NCBI RefSeq assembly: GCF_000003195.3
Contig: NC_012879.2
Span: 39,204,565 to 39,268,564, forward strand
Length of the DNA: 64,000 bases
Source of the DNA: Sorghum bicolor
Lineage: Eukaryota; Streptophyta; Magnoliopsida; Poales; Poaceae
Reading direction: 5' to 3'
The notes under the pieces were generated by a model. The model saw only the letters and a list, made by a program, of their open reading frames with translations. It made no database searches and was not told where the DNA came from. This document shows positions 1 through 11,249 of the stretch, one piece after another; position 1 is the stretch's first letter; each line of letters begins with the position of its first letter. The position numbers and the translations under genes are program-made.

Positions 1-11
1 TTCTCGGCCAT
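1..11 (-). CDS. Possible start of a third ORF (env-like position) of element A, cut by window edge
   Basis: On the minus strand a Met-Ala-Glu start (ATG at 11-9) is the first ATG downstream of a TATA-like box at 107-101, after a pyrimidine-rich leader of about 65 nt. It lies 3' of the pol stop of element A, where some Athila elements carry an env-like ORF. Only three codons are visible, so no product can be named. It could also be unrelated DNA. Confidence 0.3.
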
Positions 12-100
12 TGGAGCAGCAAGGAACTAATCAAGCTCTAGTTGAAGAAGAAGAGAAGGCTTGGTGGTTTGGTGTTTGAAAACTGATGTCAGGGGTCTGT

Positions 101-107
101 TTATATA
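101..107 (-). promoter_or_regulatory. TATA box of an internal promoter 3' of pol in element A
   Basis: The minus strand reads CCCCTATATAAACAG here, a strong plant TATA context, about 90 nt upstream of the ATG at 11. A GC palindrome (250-261) lies about 145 nt upstream, the same arrangement as in the LTR promoters of A, B and C. Confidence 0.5.
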
Positions 108-249
108 GGGGTCAAAAAGTGCCTCTAGGGGTTGTTCGGGTTGCTCCCGTCGATGTGCGTGCGAAACATTCCATCTGAGGGATTATTTGGATTACCATAA
201 GTGCATTTTCCATAACAGAGAAAATCGGGACCGAGGGGGAACAGGAGCT

Positions 250-261
250 GGGCGCCCGCCC
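250..261. promoter_or_regulatory. GC palindrome GGGCGCCCGCCC upstream of the internal TATA box
   Basis: A 12-bp G/C-only block in AT-rich surroundings. The same motif, in the other orientation, occurs in tandem upstream of the TATA boxes of the A, B, C and H LTRs (for example 12182-12215). It may be a protein-binding site of the U3 promoter reused here; function is inferred. Confidence 0.4.
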
Positions 262-371
262 TCTCTCTAGTCCCTCTGTGGACCCACTTTCTCAAGCGCG
301 TTTCTAGATGCAAAACTATTTAGAAAAATATATATATGACCCAAAAACATCAGACTAAAAAAAGTCGGGCT

Positions 372-456
372 CTAATTCTCCATGGGAAGGTAAAAATGGA
401 CTACGTCTATTTTTTCTAATTCTTTATTGGGCTCTAAAAATAATTTAAGACGTTGA
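372..456 (-). pseudogene. C-terminal tail of element A integrase, left of insertion K
   Basis: When K is removed, the minus-strand integrase frame that stops being readable at 8558 (…FKVNGQ) continues here with about 27 codons (RLKLFLEPNKELEKI…) to a TAG at 374-372. This ties 1-456 to the Athila pol at 8558-11244 and shows that K entered the last codons of integrase. It is not a separate gene. Confidence 0.8.
452..456. repeat. Target-site duplication GTTGA, left of K
   Basis: GTTGA at 452-456 is repeated at 8553-8557 directly outside the TG…CA ends of element K, marking a 5-bp duplication made on integration. Confidence 0.92.
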
Positions 457-3162
457 TGTCACACCCATATTTTAAGAACAAAATAGGATGCATAAAAGAC
501 TCATATGTGCCCCAGAAACAGTCGCACACATAAATAGACAAATCTCAAATGTACCATCGCAGTGTTTATTACATAGCGGAATTTAAAATATCACATAGTC
601 TCATACAAAAATGATAGCATAAAGTAAACAACGCTCTCGACGGAAGCTCCACACAGGGACACTGTTGACTGGTTGACTCTAAACCTAGTACTCATAACGG
701 TAATCCTCATTCCAGTCATCTTCATTATCATATCCTGAGGTGTTGGGAAATTACAAGAGTGAGCACATATCGTACTCAACAAGTATAACCAGGGGTTCAT
801 AAGGCTCAAATAGCTGACACTGGTTTGACTGCATTTAGCTTTTAATAGTGGATAGCATATTCACAATTAAGTAGCAATGGTCAAGGTAGCATAAATAATC
901 CATTAATCCCATCATCAAGTGTAAGCATAATTAATTCTTAGCATAAACGATAATCAAATGAACATAACAACTTAATAAGCTCATCGTCGGCGCAGCAAGA
1001 ACCACCAAGGCCGCTCATAACCGTGAGCACGGCTAGTATACCAGTTTTACACTCCACAGAGGTTGTACATCTTTACCCATGAGTCATGATTTACCCTTTC
1101 GCCCGAGGCCCGTCGACCTCTTAACCCACTACCAAGGAAGGTCGGCAGGGATCACTATGAAGCCTTTCAAAAGTTCATCTAACATGTTAGGGCCGCAAGG
1201 TTTCCTTTGCGAGCAGATATAGATACCCCCCTTCCGAACGGCACAATGACGCGCAGCCTATACACATAGGGACAGGGGCTCGCACTATACCCGTGTCGGT
1301 TCAGCCCCTCCGCCCTTTCGGGTAACCTCTAACAAGCTAGAAAAAGGTCTCCATACTGAGCTAAAGCCAGAGCCATTATAGCCCTCATGGTTGCACTGTT
1401 GTCCCGGTGATCACTTACCGACAAGATCTCATATAGTTTTTTGTCATCTTTTAACGTTCATTCAATAGCTATTAATCATCTTACAAGATCATGGATTATA
1501 GCAAGCACTAGTACATCTACAGCAAATGCATATCAAGTAGGTAGCAAGGAATCCAGGTAACAATTATCTATGATTTTGCTAAGGTCGACAAGGTGAAAGC
1601 ATGCATATGATATATATGTGTATTTAAGTGAATAGGTAACAAGGATGATCCCAAGTTATACTTGCCTTGATCAAAGCTCTCCTGGGCCTGCTGCTGGTCG
1701 TCAAAAGATTGACCTTGATCACCAACGTATCGCTCACCGTCTATTCCCAAACATCAATCAACAACACGTAATCCAATAGAGACAATCATACACAAAGCAA
1801 ACGAGATATAATTACAACATTACACCAAACAGTAGTAAAATAAAGATAAAAGTTTATGAAAATATTCTACGCAGGGCTACGATCACACAAATGTAAAGTC
1901 CACGAAAATCGGAATTAAAACGTGAAAGATATGAATTTTCTAAGATTTCCTATAGAGAAATAATTAATTAAATGCTACTGCGAAAATAAAAAGTTTCAAA
2001 ACATTAAACAAATATTTCTAACATGTAGAGCATATAATTACGAATCTAACGCAATTTGAATGGACAAAAACGGAGTTAAAATGAATATTTTATGACCAAT
2101 TCAATTCCAATGGCAAAACTGTAAATATCTGATTGCGCCTTTTCAATGGAACCGACGAAAATACGTTTTCAAATCGGGATAGCGTAAACCGCCAAAGCGC
2201 CTTGGACTGCGGGTTAGATTTCCAAATTTTCCAGGGACTCTTAACCTAAAATTGCAGGTGAAAGGGTATGTTTAAATCGTGGCCATTGATCTTCGGTTGG
2301 ATGGCCACGATCTGCTCTTGGGGGTCCTCAGCGGCGGCCGGCTGGCCTCTCCCTGTCCCACGCGGTGGCCGCTATGGCCAGAGGCCGAGGCTCGCCGGCG
2401 TCGTCCGGCTTCTCGTTTCCGAGCACCAAATCAAGAAGCGAGAGAGAGCGAGGAGGTCGGGTCGCGGCGGCGGAACGCATGCTGCTCCAGCGAGATCCAA
2501 ATCGCGAAGTCTAGGGCTCGGTTTGGCAGCCGCAAAGCAAAGGGGATGCCGCGGGGTTGGGAAGGAACTTTATAGGGCACAAAACGGCAAGAAAATCGCG
2601 AAAGTTTCGGGATTGGAGAGATTGAGCTCGGCTCGGTTTGTCCCCAACCGAGTCCTACCCGACTACGGCAGGGAAGGAGAAGGGCGCTGCGCAGTGGGTC
2701 CCGTGCGTCAGCCAAAGTGGTGCTGGGTCCCGTTCACCAGCGGCAGAAAGGATAGAGAGGGAGGGTGCGCACGTGGGCCGCGGGAAAGGGGAAATGGGCC
2801 GGGGAAGGGGGAAGTGGAGAAGAAGGAGCAGGCCGGGGGGTGAGGGGAGCTGGGCCTCGGCGTGGATCCCAGGGGCTTTCTTTTTTTTTATTCTTTTCTT
2901 TTTCCATTTTATTTTCTTTTCTGTTTTCTTTTCCTAAAACCTTTTACAAATAAAATTGTGAATGCAAATAAATTCAAGCCAGAGGCAAACAATACAAAAT
3001 AAAATATTCTTCAGTATGAATGCATAAACAAGTTTCTAATCTTATGATAAATTTTAATTTTGACCAAAAAAATATTTAAGTGCTAAATTTAAATGCGCAC
3101 AAAAATACTTAATTAAATCAAATTACTCCCTATTTATTTAAAACAGATTTTTGGGTGTTACA
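457..3162 (-). repeat. 3' LTR of K
   Basis: It begins TGTCACACCC and ends GGGTGTTACA, matching 5800-8552 almost throughout. As a minus-strand element, its U3 is at the right. The GC-rich stretch 2290-2870 lies in the LTR on both sides of a TATA box near 2568-2576 (CCTATAAAG on the minus strand). Open frames on the plus strand in this block are antisense to the LTR and look like GC-driven chance frames. Confidence 0.93.
2568..2576 (-). promoter_or_regulatory. TATA box of K 3' LTR
   Basis: The minus strand reads CCTATAAAG inside a GC-rich block, about 30 nt before a likely leader start. The identical box is in the other LTR at 7962-7970. Confidence 0.6.
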
Positions 3163-3182
3163 AACTCTACCCCCCTTAAAAG
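3163..3182 (-). other. Polypurine tract of K
   Basis: The minus strand reads CTTTTAAGGGGGGTAGAGTT directly before the 3' LTR. It resembles the tract of Tekay elements F and G (TTCTTTAAGGGGG), and like them follows a CTCG(A/G)GGACGAGATT block. Confidence 0.88.
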
Positions 3183-3183
3183 A

Positions 3184-3308
3184 ATCTCGTCCTCGAGATT
3201 GAGCAGTGCATAAACAAACCACTGTGGATACGATTCTCTCCAATCATAATCTCTTTCCCAAGTTGCTTCTTCCTCTAACAACTGATTCCATTGCACTAGC
3301 AATTTCAT
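3184..3308 (-). pseudogene. Chromodomain remnant of K integrase (junction of pol deletion)
   Basis: The minus strand from 3308 reads MKLLVQWNQLLEEEATWERD and onward, matching the second half of a plant chromovirus chromodomain (in [19 protein letters not shown]). It begins within a few bases of the protease/pre-RT segment that ends PGMLPD at 3315. An internal deletion therefore fused the codons just before reverse transcriptase to the last 40 or so codons of integrase, removing roughly 3 kb. Only the Trp of the methyl-lysine cage region is still present. Confidence 0.78.
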
Positions 3309-3312
3309 GTCT

Positions 3313-4868
3313 CTAGTCAGGTAACATACCTGGTAACTTATCTGAAAATTTATTCTCTACACAGTCCTGAAGATCAACACCATCATCCAGCTGATTCACT
3401 CTAGCCGTGGGTGGAGCCTGCACTGCTACATCCACACTGATTCTCTCTCCCTTGGGTGTTGTCACAACTACTACTTTCTCTTTGCATTTAATTTCCGTAG
3501 CATATTTCTTCATCCAATCCAAACCCAAAATCACATCTATGCCTGAGGTTCTCATGACCATGGGACTAACCGGGAAATCTACCCCCCTTAAAGAAAGACT
3601 TGCTGAGGGGCAACAATATGAAACTGGTATAGTCCCTCCCCGTGAGTTTACTAGCATATGGATTTTCATGGCAACTAGTGGTATGCTATGAACTCTAACA
3701 AATGCTTGTGATATGAATGTATATGAAGCTCCAGAATCAAATAAAACTGTAGCAGGAATAGAGTTGATACTGAACATACCCATCATGATTTCTGGTCTCT
3801 CTTGTACTGTCTCTGCAGCCACATGGTTCACCTTTGCTCCAAGAGAATTAGACTTTTGATTGTTGTTCTGCTGGTTGAATCTCTCCGGGAAATCATATGA
3901 CATATGATCTTCTTTACCACAGCGAAAACACCTAGTAGGGGTATTGGGAGCACTTCTCTTCATAGAGGTGGCATTTGAATTTCTTGAGCGGTGATTCTGC
4001 TGACCACTCTGCTATTGATTAGGATTACGCTGAGGTTATTGGTTGCGATCCCATTGACCAACCGGTCCCTGGTACCTCTATTGATCGCCCTGCTGAGGAT
4101 TGAAACGTTGGCGGTTGTTGCCTCCAGAACCTTGGGCTAGCATCCTTCGCTTCTTGTCCTGGCCTTTGCGCATGTTATCCAACACAATAGCACGATTCAC
4201 CAGAGCTTGAAAAGTAGGATAGGTATTTCTAGCCAACTGCAACCTAAGCTCATAGTAAAGACCTTTCATGTAGAGACGCTACTTATCGGCATCTTCTCTG
4301 ACTTCATTTGGAGCATAGCGAGCCAACTGCTAAAACATGTCATGATACTCAGCCATAGACATAGAACCCATCCTGAGAGATCTAAATTCTTCCTGCTTAA
4401 GCTCCATCATTCCCTCATTGATGTGTCGTGCTCGGAAGTCTCTGCAAAATTCTAACCAAGTGACAGAAGGAGCATTGTTGGGACGAGCAGCTTGATATGA
4501 CTCCCACCAGGTCTGAGCTGCTCCCTGAAGTTGTCTAGAAGCATACAACACCTTCTCTAAGTCATTGCACTGTGCCATGTTCAATTGCCTCTCCACAGCA
4601 CGTAGCCAATCATCTGCCTCCATAGGATCAGTTGAATGTGTAAATACCGGAGGTCTTCCCTTCATGAATTCCCCCCGCTTATCTCTCACATGAACAGGTG
4701 GTGGGGGTGGTGGAGGTTGCTGTTGTAGGTGCTGCATGAAGACGTGCATCATCTCATTCTGAGTTTGCATAAGTTCCTCCACAGTGATTGGGCCATTGCC
4801 ACCATTGCCGTTGCCATTGCCATTGCCATTGACACAGCCTCTGCTCTGCCTCTTCCCCTTGCTGCCAT
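3313..4868 (-). pseudogene. gag-protease of K, with five nonsense codons
   Basis: One minus-strand frame carries a gag domain (4330-4782: VEELMQTQNEMM…, DPMEADDWLRAVERQL, AAQTWWESYQ), a CCHC-type zinc knuckle with its last position changed (CFRCGKEDHMSYDF, the final Cys replaced by Phe), and a retropepsin (LFDSGASYTFI active site, then IDVILGLDWM). The frame is broken by stops at 4330-4332, 4279-4281, 4078-4080, 4036-4038 and 4012-4014; all five can be explained as CAG to TAG or CAA to TAA. The likely start is ATG 4868, right after a GCAG; a 1-nt shift in the following GGCAAT repeat (4795-4835) separates it from the main gag frame. Confidence 0.85.
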
Positions 4869-5784
4869 CTGCATTCCAAGGTATATAAACACATTTTAGT
4901 AATGTCCAACATGATAATTACAAGAGTTAACGGAATCTGAAATTTTCTGGGTAACATCCAACATTAGCAGATCAGAAAATCAATCATATCTCGTGTTCCA
5001 GAAATCCAAAGGATACATGCTGTACACCGTTGGAAAGATAAAGAAATTGTCTACAACTTTCATTTAGATAATATTACCAGATTCCAAGGTTAGGTTAATC
5101 AAAAACTGTGTACAATCGAAACTGTTCCAGAATTCCAGAATGCGCAGAAACCTCAACTTTGAACAGTCATATCTCACAGCTCACAACCGATAATATTATA
5201 ATTCTAGAGGCATTGGAAATATATGAGAGTTTACTGGTTCCCAGAAAAATTTGATGAACATTGCTTGAACAGATTTTGAGATGTACCAGATTCATTGCCG
5301 ACTGCTCCAGAAAACAGCAAAGGACAGAAACAGAATTTTAACCAAACCCGACTATTTAGTCCATTAATCCTTATGCCTTAGGCCTATAGACTAAATGAAA
5401 TTGTAGAGAAAATCTACAAGATCATTACACTCATTACAAAGATCCAAATCAAGCATAAGCATAATAACAACCCAAACCAAGCATCAAAGGTTCACACTTC
5501 AAGCATTGACTCAACTTGCGGTACTATCGTTCTTTTCCTATTAAGGGCAAAGATCCTAAAACACCTATCTCAGAGATGCCAGAAGGTGGTAAGAAAAGGT
5601 TCTAAGAGCATATCAAGCAAGGAGTGGGGATGACAACAAGTTTTTAAAATAAGCAACAAGGTAAAGATGAATAGGTTATAGTGTAGAAGAAAATATCAAG
5701 GTTTATAGAGCAAGGATTTTATAGCAATTTCAAAACCTTAAGACGGCCAATTTCTAACTAGGCTTGCGTCCGACAGTCAACAAA
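4869..5784 (-). other. Untranslated leader of K
   Basis: About 0.9 kb between the primer site and gag. I see no open frame of note and no counterpart of the H3-tail ORF found in F and G. It is AT-rich with scattered stops in all frames. Confidence 0.6.
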
Positions 5785-5796
5785 GCTTTGATACCA
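5785..5796 (-). other. Primer-binding site of K (initiator Met tRNA)
   Basis: The minus strand reads TGGTATCAAAGC, one mismatch from TGGTATCAGAGC, the complement of the initiator methionine tRNA 3' end. It lies 3 nt from the 5' LTR end. Confidence 0.92.
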
Positions 5797-5799
5797 ATT

Positions 5800-8552
5800 T
5801 GTCACACCCATATTTTAAGAATAAAATAGGATGCATAAAAGACTCATATGTGCCCCAGAAACAGTCGCACACATAAATAGACAAATCTCAAATGTACCAT
5901 CGCAGTGTTTATTACATAGCGGAATATAAAATATCACGTAGTCTCATACAAAAATGATAGCATAAAGTAAACAACGCTCTCGATGGAAGCTCCACACAGG
6001 GACACTGTTGACTGGTTGACTCCAAACCTAGTACTCATAACGGTAATCCTCATTCCAGTCATCTTCATTATCATATCCTGAGATGTTGGGAAATTGCAAG
6101 AGTGAGCACATATCGTACTCAACAAGTATAACCAGGGGTTCATGAGGCTCAAATAGCTGACACTGGTTTGACTGCATTTAGCTTTTAATAGTGGATAACA
6201 TATTCACAATTAAGTAGCAATGGTCAAGGTAGCATAAATAATCCATTAATCCCATGATCAAGTGTAAGCATAATTAATTCTTAGCATAAACGATAATCAA
6301 ATGAACATAACAACTTAATAAGCTCATCGTCGGCGCAGCAAGAACCCCAAAGGCCGCTCATAACCGTGAGCACGGCTAGTATACCAGTTTTACACTCTGC
6401 AGAGGTTGTACATCTTTACCCATGAGTCATGATTTACCCTTTCGCCCGAGGCCCGTCGACCTCTTAACCCACTACCAAGGAAGGTCGGCAGGGATCACTA
6501 TGAAGCCTTTCAAAAGTTCGTCTAACATGTTAGGGCCGCAAGGTTTTCTTTATGAGCAGATATAGATACCCCCCTTCCGAATGGCACAATGACGCGCAGC
6601 CTATACACATAGGGGCAGGGGCTCGCACTATACCCGTGTCGGTTCAGCCCCTCCGCCCTTTCGGGTAACCTCTAACAAGCTAGAAAAGGTCTCCATACTG
6701 AGCTAAAGCCAGTGCCATTATAGCCCTCATGGTTGCACTGTTGTCCCGGTGATCACTTACAGACAAGATCTCATATAGTTATTTGTTATCTTTGAACGTT
6801 CATTGCATAGCTATTAATCATCTTACAAGATCTTGGATTATATCAAGCACTAGTACATCTACAGCAAATGCATATCAAGTAGGTAGCAAGGAATCCAGGT
6901 AACAATTATCTATGATTTTGCTAAGGTCGACAAGGTGCAAGCATGCATATGATATATATGTGTATTTAAGTGAATAGGTAACAAGGATGATCCCAAGTTA
7001 TACTTGCCTTGATCAAAGCTCTCCTGAGCCTGCTGCTGGTCGTCAAAAGATTGACCTTGATCACCAACATATCGCTCACCGTCTATTCCCAAACATCAAT
7101 CAACAACACGCAATCAATTAGAGACAATCATACACAAAGCAAACGAGATATAATTACAACATTACACCAAACAGTAGTAAAATAAATATAAAAGTTTATG
7201 AAAATATTCTACGCAGCGCTACGATCACACAAACGTAAAGTTCACGAAAATCGGAATTAAAACGTGAAAGATATGAATTTTCTAAGATTTCCTATAGAGA
7301 AATAATTAATTAAATGCTACTGCAAAAATAAAAAGTTTCAAAACAGTAAACTAATATTTCTAACATGTAGAGCATATAATTACGAACCTAACGCAATTTC
7401 AATGGACAAAAACGGAGTTAAAATGAATATTTTATGACCAATTCAATTCCAATGGCAAAACTGTAAATATCTGATTGCGCCTTTTCACTACGAAAATACG
7501 TTTTCAAATCGGGAAAGCGTAAACCGCCAAAGCGCCTTGGACTGCGGGTTAGATTTCCAAATTTTCCAGGGATTCTTAACGTAAAATCGCAGGTGAAAGG
7601 GTATGTTTAAATCAGGGCCGTTGATCTTCGGTTGGATGGCCACGATCTGCTCTTGGGGGTCCTCGGCGGCGGCCGGCTGGCCTCTCCCTGTCCGACGTGG
7701 TGGCCGCCATGGCCGGAGGCCGAAGCTCACCGGCGTCGTCCGGCTTCTCGTTTCCGAGCACCAAATCAAGAAGCGAGAACATGGGAAGATGCAGAAGAAA
7801 CTCGCGAACTCACATAGATGGTTTACTCGAGCCGAGAGAGAGCGAGGAGGTCGGGTCGTGGCGGCGGAACGCGTGCTGCTCCAGCGAGATCCAAATCGCG
7901 AAGTCTAGGGCTCGGTTTGGCAGCCGCAAAGCAAAGGGGAGGCCGCGGGGTTGGGAAGGAACTTTATAGGGCACAAAACGGCAAGAAAATCGCGAAAGTT
8001 TCGGGATTAGAGAGATTGAGCTCGGCTCGGTTTGTCCCCAACCGAGTCCTACCCGAGTACGGCAGGGAAGGAGATGGGCGCTGCGCAGTGGGTCCCGCGC
8101 GTCAGCCAAAGGGGTGCTGGGTCCCGGTCACCAGCGGCAGAAAGGAGAGAGAGGGAGGGTGCGCACGTGGGCCGCGGGAAAGGGGAAATGGGCCGGGGAA
8201 GGGGGAAGTGGAGAAGAAGGAGCAGGCCGGGGGGTGAGGGGAGCTGGGCCTCGGCGTGGATCCCAGGGGCTTTCTTTTTTTTTATTCTTTCCTTTTCCAT
8301 TTTATTTTCTTTTCTGTTTTCTTTTCCTAAAACCTTCCAAATAAAATTGTGAATGCAAATAAATTCAAGCCAGAGGAAAACAATACAAAATAAAATATTC
8401 TTCAGCATGAATGCATAAACAAGTTTCTAATCTTATGATAAATTTTAATTTTGACCAAATAAATATTTAAGTGCTAAATTTAAATGCGCACAAAATACTT
8501 AATTAAATCAAATTACTCCCTATTTATTTAAAACAGATTTTTGGGTGTTACA
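5800..8552 (-). repeat. 5' LTR of K
   Basis: Same ends as the 3' LTR (TGTCACACCC…GGGTGTTACA) and 2753 bp against 2706. The main length difference is an extra stretch near 7780-7830 plus small indels; base differences are scattered at a few percent, indicating an old insertion. The TATA box on the minus strand is at 7962-7970. Confidence 0.93.
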
Positions 8553-8557
8553 GTTGA
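8553..8557. repeat. Target-site duplication GTTGA, right of K
   Basis: Pairs with 452-456. Confidence 0.92.
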
Positions 8558-9780
8558 CCATTTACCTTGAATAACGTACCTTCGTCATTTTGAAGTGTGA
8601 TAGCTCCGTGGGATGATGAATTAATTACCTGGAATGGTCCTTCCCACTTGCTCCAGAGTTTCCCATGCCCGAAAAGCTTCACCCTGGAATTAAAAAGTAA
8701 TACCTTATCTCCGGGTGTGAACTCCTTCTTGATTCTCTTGTCATGCCACCTTTTGACTCTTTCTTTGTAGATCTTTGAATTGTGATATGCTTTCTCTCGC
8801 CATTCTTCCAATTCTGATAGTTGCATTCTTCTATGATCTCCAGCAACGTCTAGGTCCATATTCCATCTCTTTTATGGCCAAGTGTGCTTTGAACTCTAGT
8901 TCAACAGGTAGGTGGCAAGTCTTCCCGTACACCAATTGGTATGGAGACATTCCAATTGGGGTCTTGTATGCTGTCTGGTATGCCCAGAGTGCATCGGGTA
9001 ACTTGTCTTTCCACGCCGTTCCCATTTCATTTACTGTCTTCTCAAGAATATTCTTGATTTGCTTGTTGGAAGCCTCTGCTTGGCCACTTGTCTGAGGATG
9101 ATAGGGGGTAGGGACGTTGTGACGGATTCCATGTTTTGATAGATATTGCTTGAAGCGTTTGTCGATGAAGTGTGCTCCTCCATCACTTATCACTACTCTG
9201 GGGACTCCAAATCTTGGAAATATAATTTCTTCAAACATCCTCTTTGAACTGATGTTGTCGGCATGCTTGCAAGGTAACGCCTCTACCCACTTGGAGACAT
9301 AGTCAACCGCCACCAAGATGTACTCACACTTCTTTGATGGAGGAAATGAACCCATATAGTCTATTCCCCAGACATCGAAGAGCTCAATCTGAAGGTTGTT
9401 GGTGAGTGGCATTGCATCCCTTGTATTTATGTTTCCGTGCCTTTGACATGGCCCACATCTTCTGATATATTGCTTCATGTCTTCATACATTGTAGGCAAG
9501 TAGAATCCACACTGCCAGATCTTTGAATGTGTACGGAATGCTCCATAGTGACCTCCATATGGTGATGAATGGCATCTGTCGATGATCTTCCATCCTTCCT
9601 CAGTGGTCACACATTTCCTGAGTAAGCCATCAGAGCATACTCGGAAGAGGTATGGCTCATCCCACATATGTGAACGACTTTCTTGAATAAGCTTCTTCTT
9701 GTTTGCTCCTGGTGGTACATACTAAAACCATAAAATTAACAATATCTGCATACCAGGGGTCAGACCTGTTAATCCCGTAG
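8558..9780 (-). pseudogene. Integrase of Athila element A (interrupted by K)
   Basis: Minus-strand integrase of the DDE superfamily, which inserts the cDNA into host DNA. Seen: an N-terminal zinc-binding region ([15 protein letters not shown] … CGPCQRHG), the catalytic core with Asp in [11 protein letters not shown], Asp in VISDGGAHF and Glu in [11 protein letters not shown], then the C-terminal segment [19 protein letters not shown] and WEGPFQVI. A frameshift near 8850 separates the core from the C-terminal part, and another lies upstream (about 9670-9820) towards RNase H. The last 27 codons are on the far side of K (372-456). Confidence 0.88.
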
Positions 9781-9818
9781 AGCATGTCGTCCCGGAGTGA
9801 ATCATTGATGGGGGTTTC

Positions 9819-11244
9819 CTATGGACTCATAAAATACATTCTAGACAAGTGATCAGCAACGGAATTTTCTACTCCCTTTTTATCTCTTATTTCTAAGTCA
9901 AATTCTTGGAGTAATAAAATCCATCTAATCAGGCGAGGTTTAGCATCTTTTTTAGTGAGCAAATATTTTAGTGCAGCATGATCAGTGTTAACAATTATTT
10001 TAGCTCCAACTAAATAAGATCTAAATTTATCAATGGCAAAGACAACAGCCAGAAGCTCTTTTTCAGTGGTTGCATAATTAAGTTGAGCTCTTGTCAAAGT
10101 TTTACTGGCATAAGCAATTGCATGATGCTTCTTATTTTTAGTTTGTCCCAAAACTGCCCCCACAGCATGATCACTAGCATCACACATAATTTCAAAAGGC
10201 AACGACCAATCAGGGGGTTGAATGATTGGTGCAGAGATGAGTGCTTTCTTTAATAAATTAAAAGATGTTAGACATGCATCATCAAATTCGAAAGGAGCAT
10301 CCTTGGCTAGCAAAAGAGTAAGTGGTCTAGCAATAAATGAAAAATCTTTTATGAATCTACGATAAAAACCAGCATGGCCAAGAAAGCTTCGAATTCCTTT
10401 TATATTCACAGGTGGAGGTAGTTGTTCAATTACTTTAATTTTAGCTTTATCTACCTCAATACCTCTTTCAGACACTAAGTGTCCCAACACTATTCCTTCC
10501 CTAACCATGAAATGACATTTTTCCCAATTAATGACTAAGTGCTTTTCTTCACATCTTTGCAAAACCTTGTCTAAGTTTTCAAGACAACTATCAAAAGTTT
10601 TTCCATAAATAGAGAAATCATCCATGAAAACTTCCATAACCTCTTCAATCATATCAGAAAATATAGACATCATGCATCTTTGAAAAGAAGCTGGTGCATT
10701 ACATAACCCAAAAGACATTCTACGGTAAGCATAAGTTCCATATGGGCATGTAAAAGTGGTTTTGCTTTGATCATCGGGATGGATCGGGATCTGATGATAC
10801 CCTGAATATCTATCTAAGAAACAGAAGAACGAACGGTTTGCTAACCGCTCTAGCATCTCATCTATGAAAGGTAAAGGAAAGTGATCCTTTCTCGTGGCTT
10901 TGTTTAGTTTTATATAGTCTATGCACATCCGCCATCCTGTGACGGTGCGTTGCGTAATTAGCTCGTTCTTTTCATTCATAATAACAGTCATGCCTCCCTT
11001 TTAGGCACAACTTGAACTGGGCTTACCCACTCACTGTGCGACACAGGATATATAATCCCTGCATGCAGCAACTTTATAACTTCCTTTTTAACTACCTCTC
11101 TCATAGTGTTATTAAGTCTACATTAGGGTTCTCGAGAAGGTGAAATAGAAGGATCTGTTGGAATACGATGGGTACAAATCATAGGACTGATTCCTCTAAG
11201 ATCTTGGAGTGAGTAGCCGAAAACTGAGTGATGTTTCTCAAGAA
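9819..11244 (-). pseudogene. Reverse transcriptase-RNase H of Athila element A
   Basis: The minus-strand frame 9819-10991 is open for 390 codons. It has the RT fingers ([21 protein letters not shown]), [13 protein letters not shown] (catalytic Asp), [14 protein letters not shown], the FMDDFSIYG box with two catalytic Asp, and an RNase H domain with [35 protein letters not shown] and [12 protein letters not shown] frameshift at about 10993 separates it from the RT N-terminus (11000-11244), which continues across B into 19316-19710. FMDDFSxYG is the Athila signature (family knowledge). Confidence 0.9.
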
Positions 11245-11249
11245 TGGTC
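11245..11249. repeat. Target-site duplication TGGTC, left of B
   Basis: TGGTC repeats at 19311-19315, immediately outside the two LTR ends of element B. Confidence 0.92.

Larger units (their letters stand above)
457..8552 (-). mobile_element. Element K: non-autonomous chromovirus (Ty3/gypsy), pol deleted
   Basis: Two long direct LTRs (457-3162 and 5800-8552) flank a 2.6-kb interior. On the minus strand this holds an initiator-Met tRNA primer site, gag, protease, a scrap of chromodomain and a polypurine tract. The interior is about half the length of a complete chromovirus because reverse transcriptase, RNase H and most of integrase are missing. The flanking GTTGA duplications show a single clean insertion, so the deleted form itself either moved with help from a relative or lost pol after landing. 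Confidence 0.93.

Noticed and set aside
1..110. A host gene promoter at the left edge
   Set aside because: The integrase tail of element A continues to 372 on the same strand with no element boundary between, so the promoter most likely belongs to A, not to a host gene.
2268..2953. Overlapping plus-strand open frames of 60-190 codons in the K LTRs (also 7603-8352)
   Set aside because: They lie antisense in a GC-rich LTR block, differ in frame between the two LTR copies, have low-complexity Arg/Gly composition and match no family.
5785..5796. tRNA-like matches at primer sites (also 18050, 21038, 41565, 52131, 57716)
   Set aside because: They are 12-18 nt complements of tRNA 3' ends used as primer sites, not tRNA genes.
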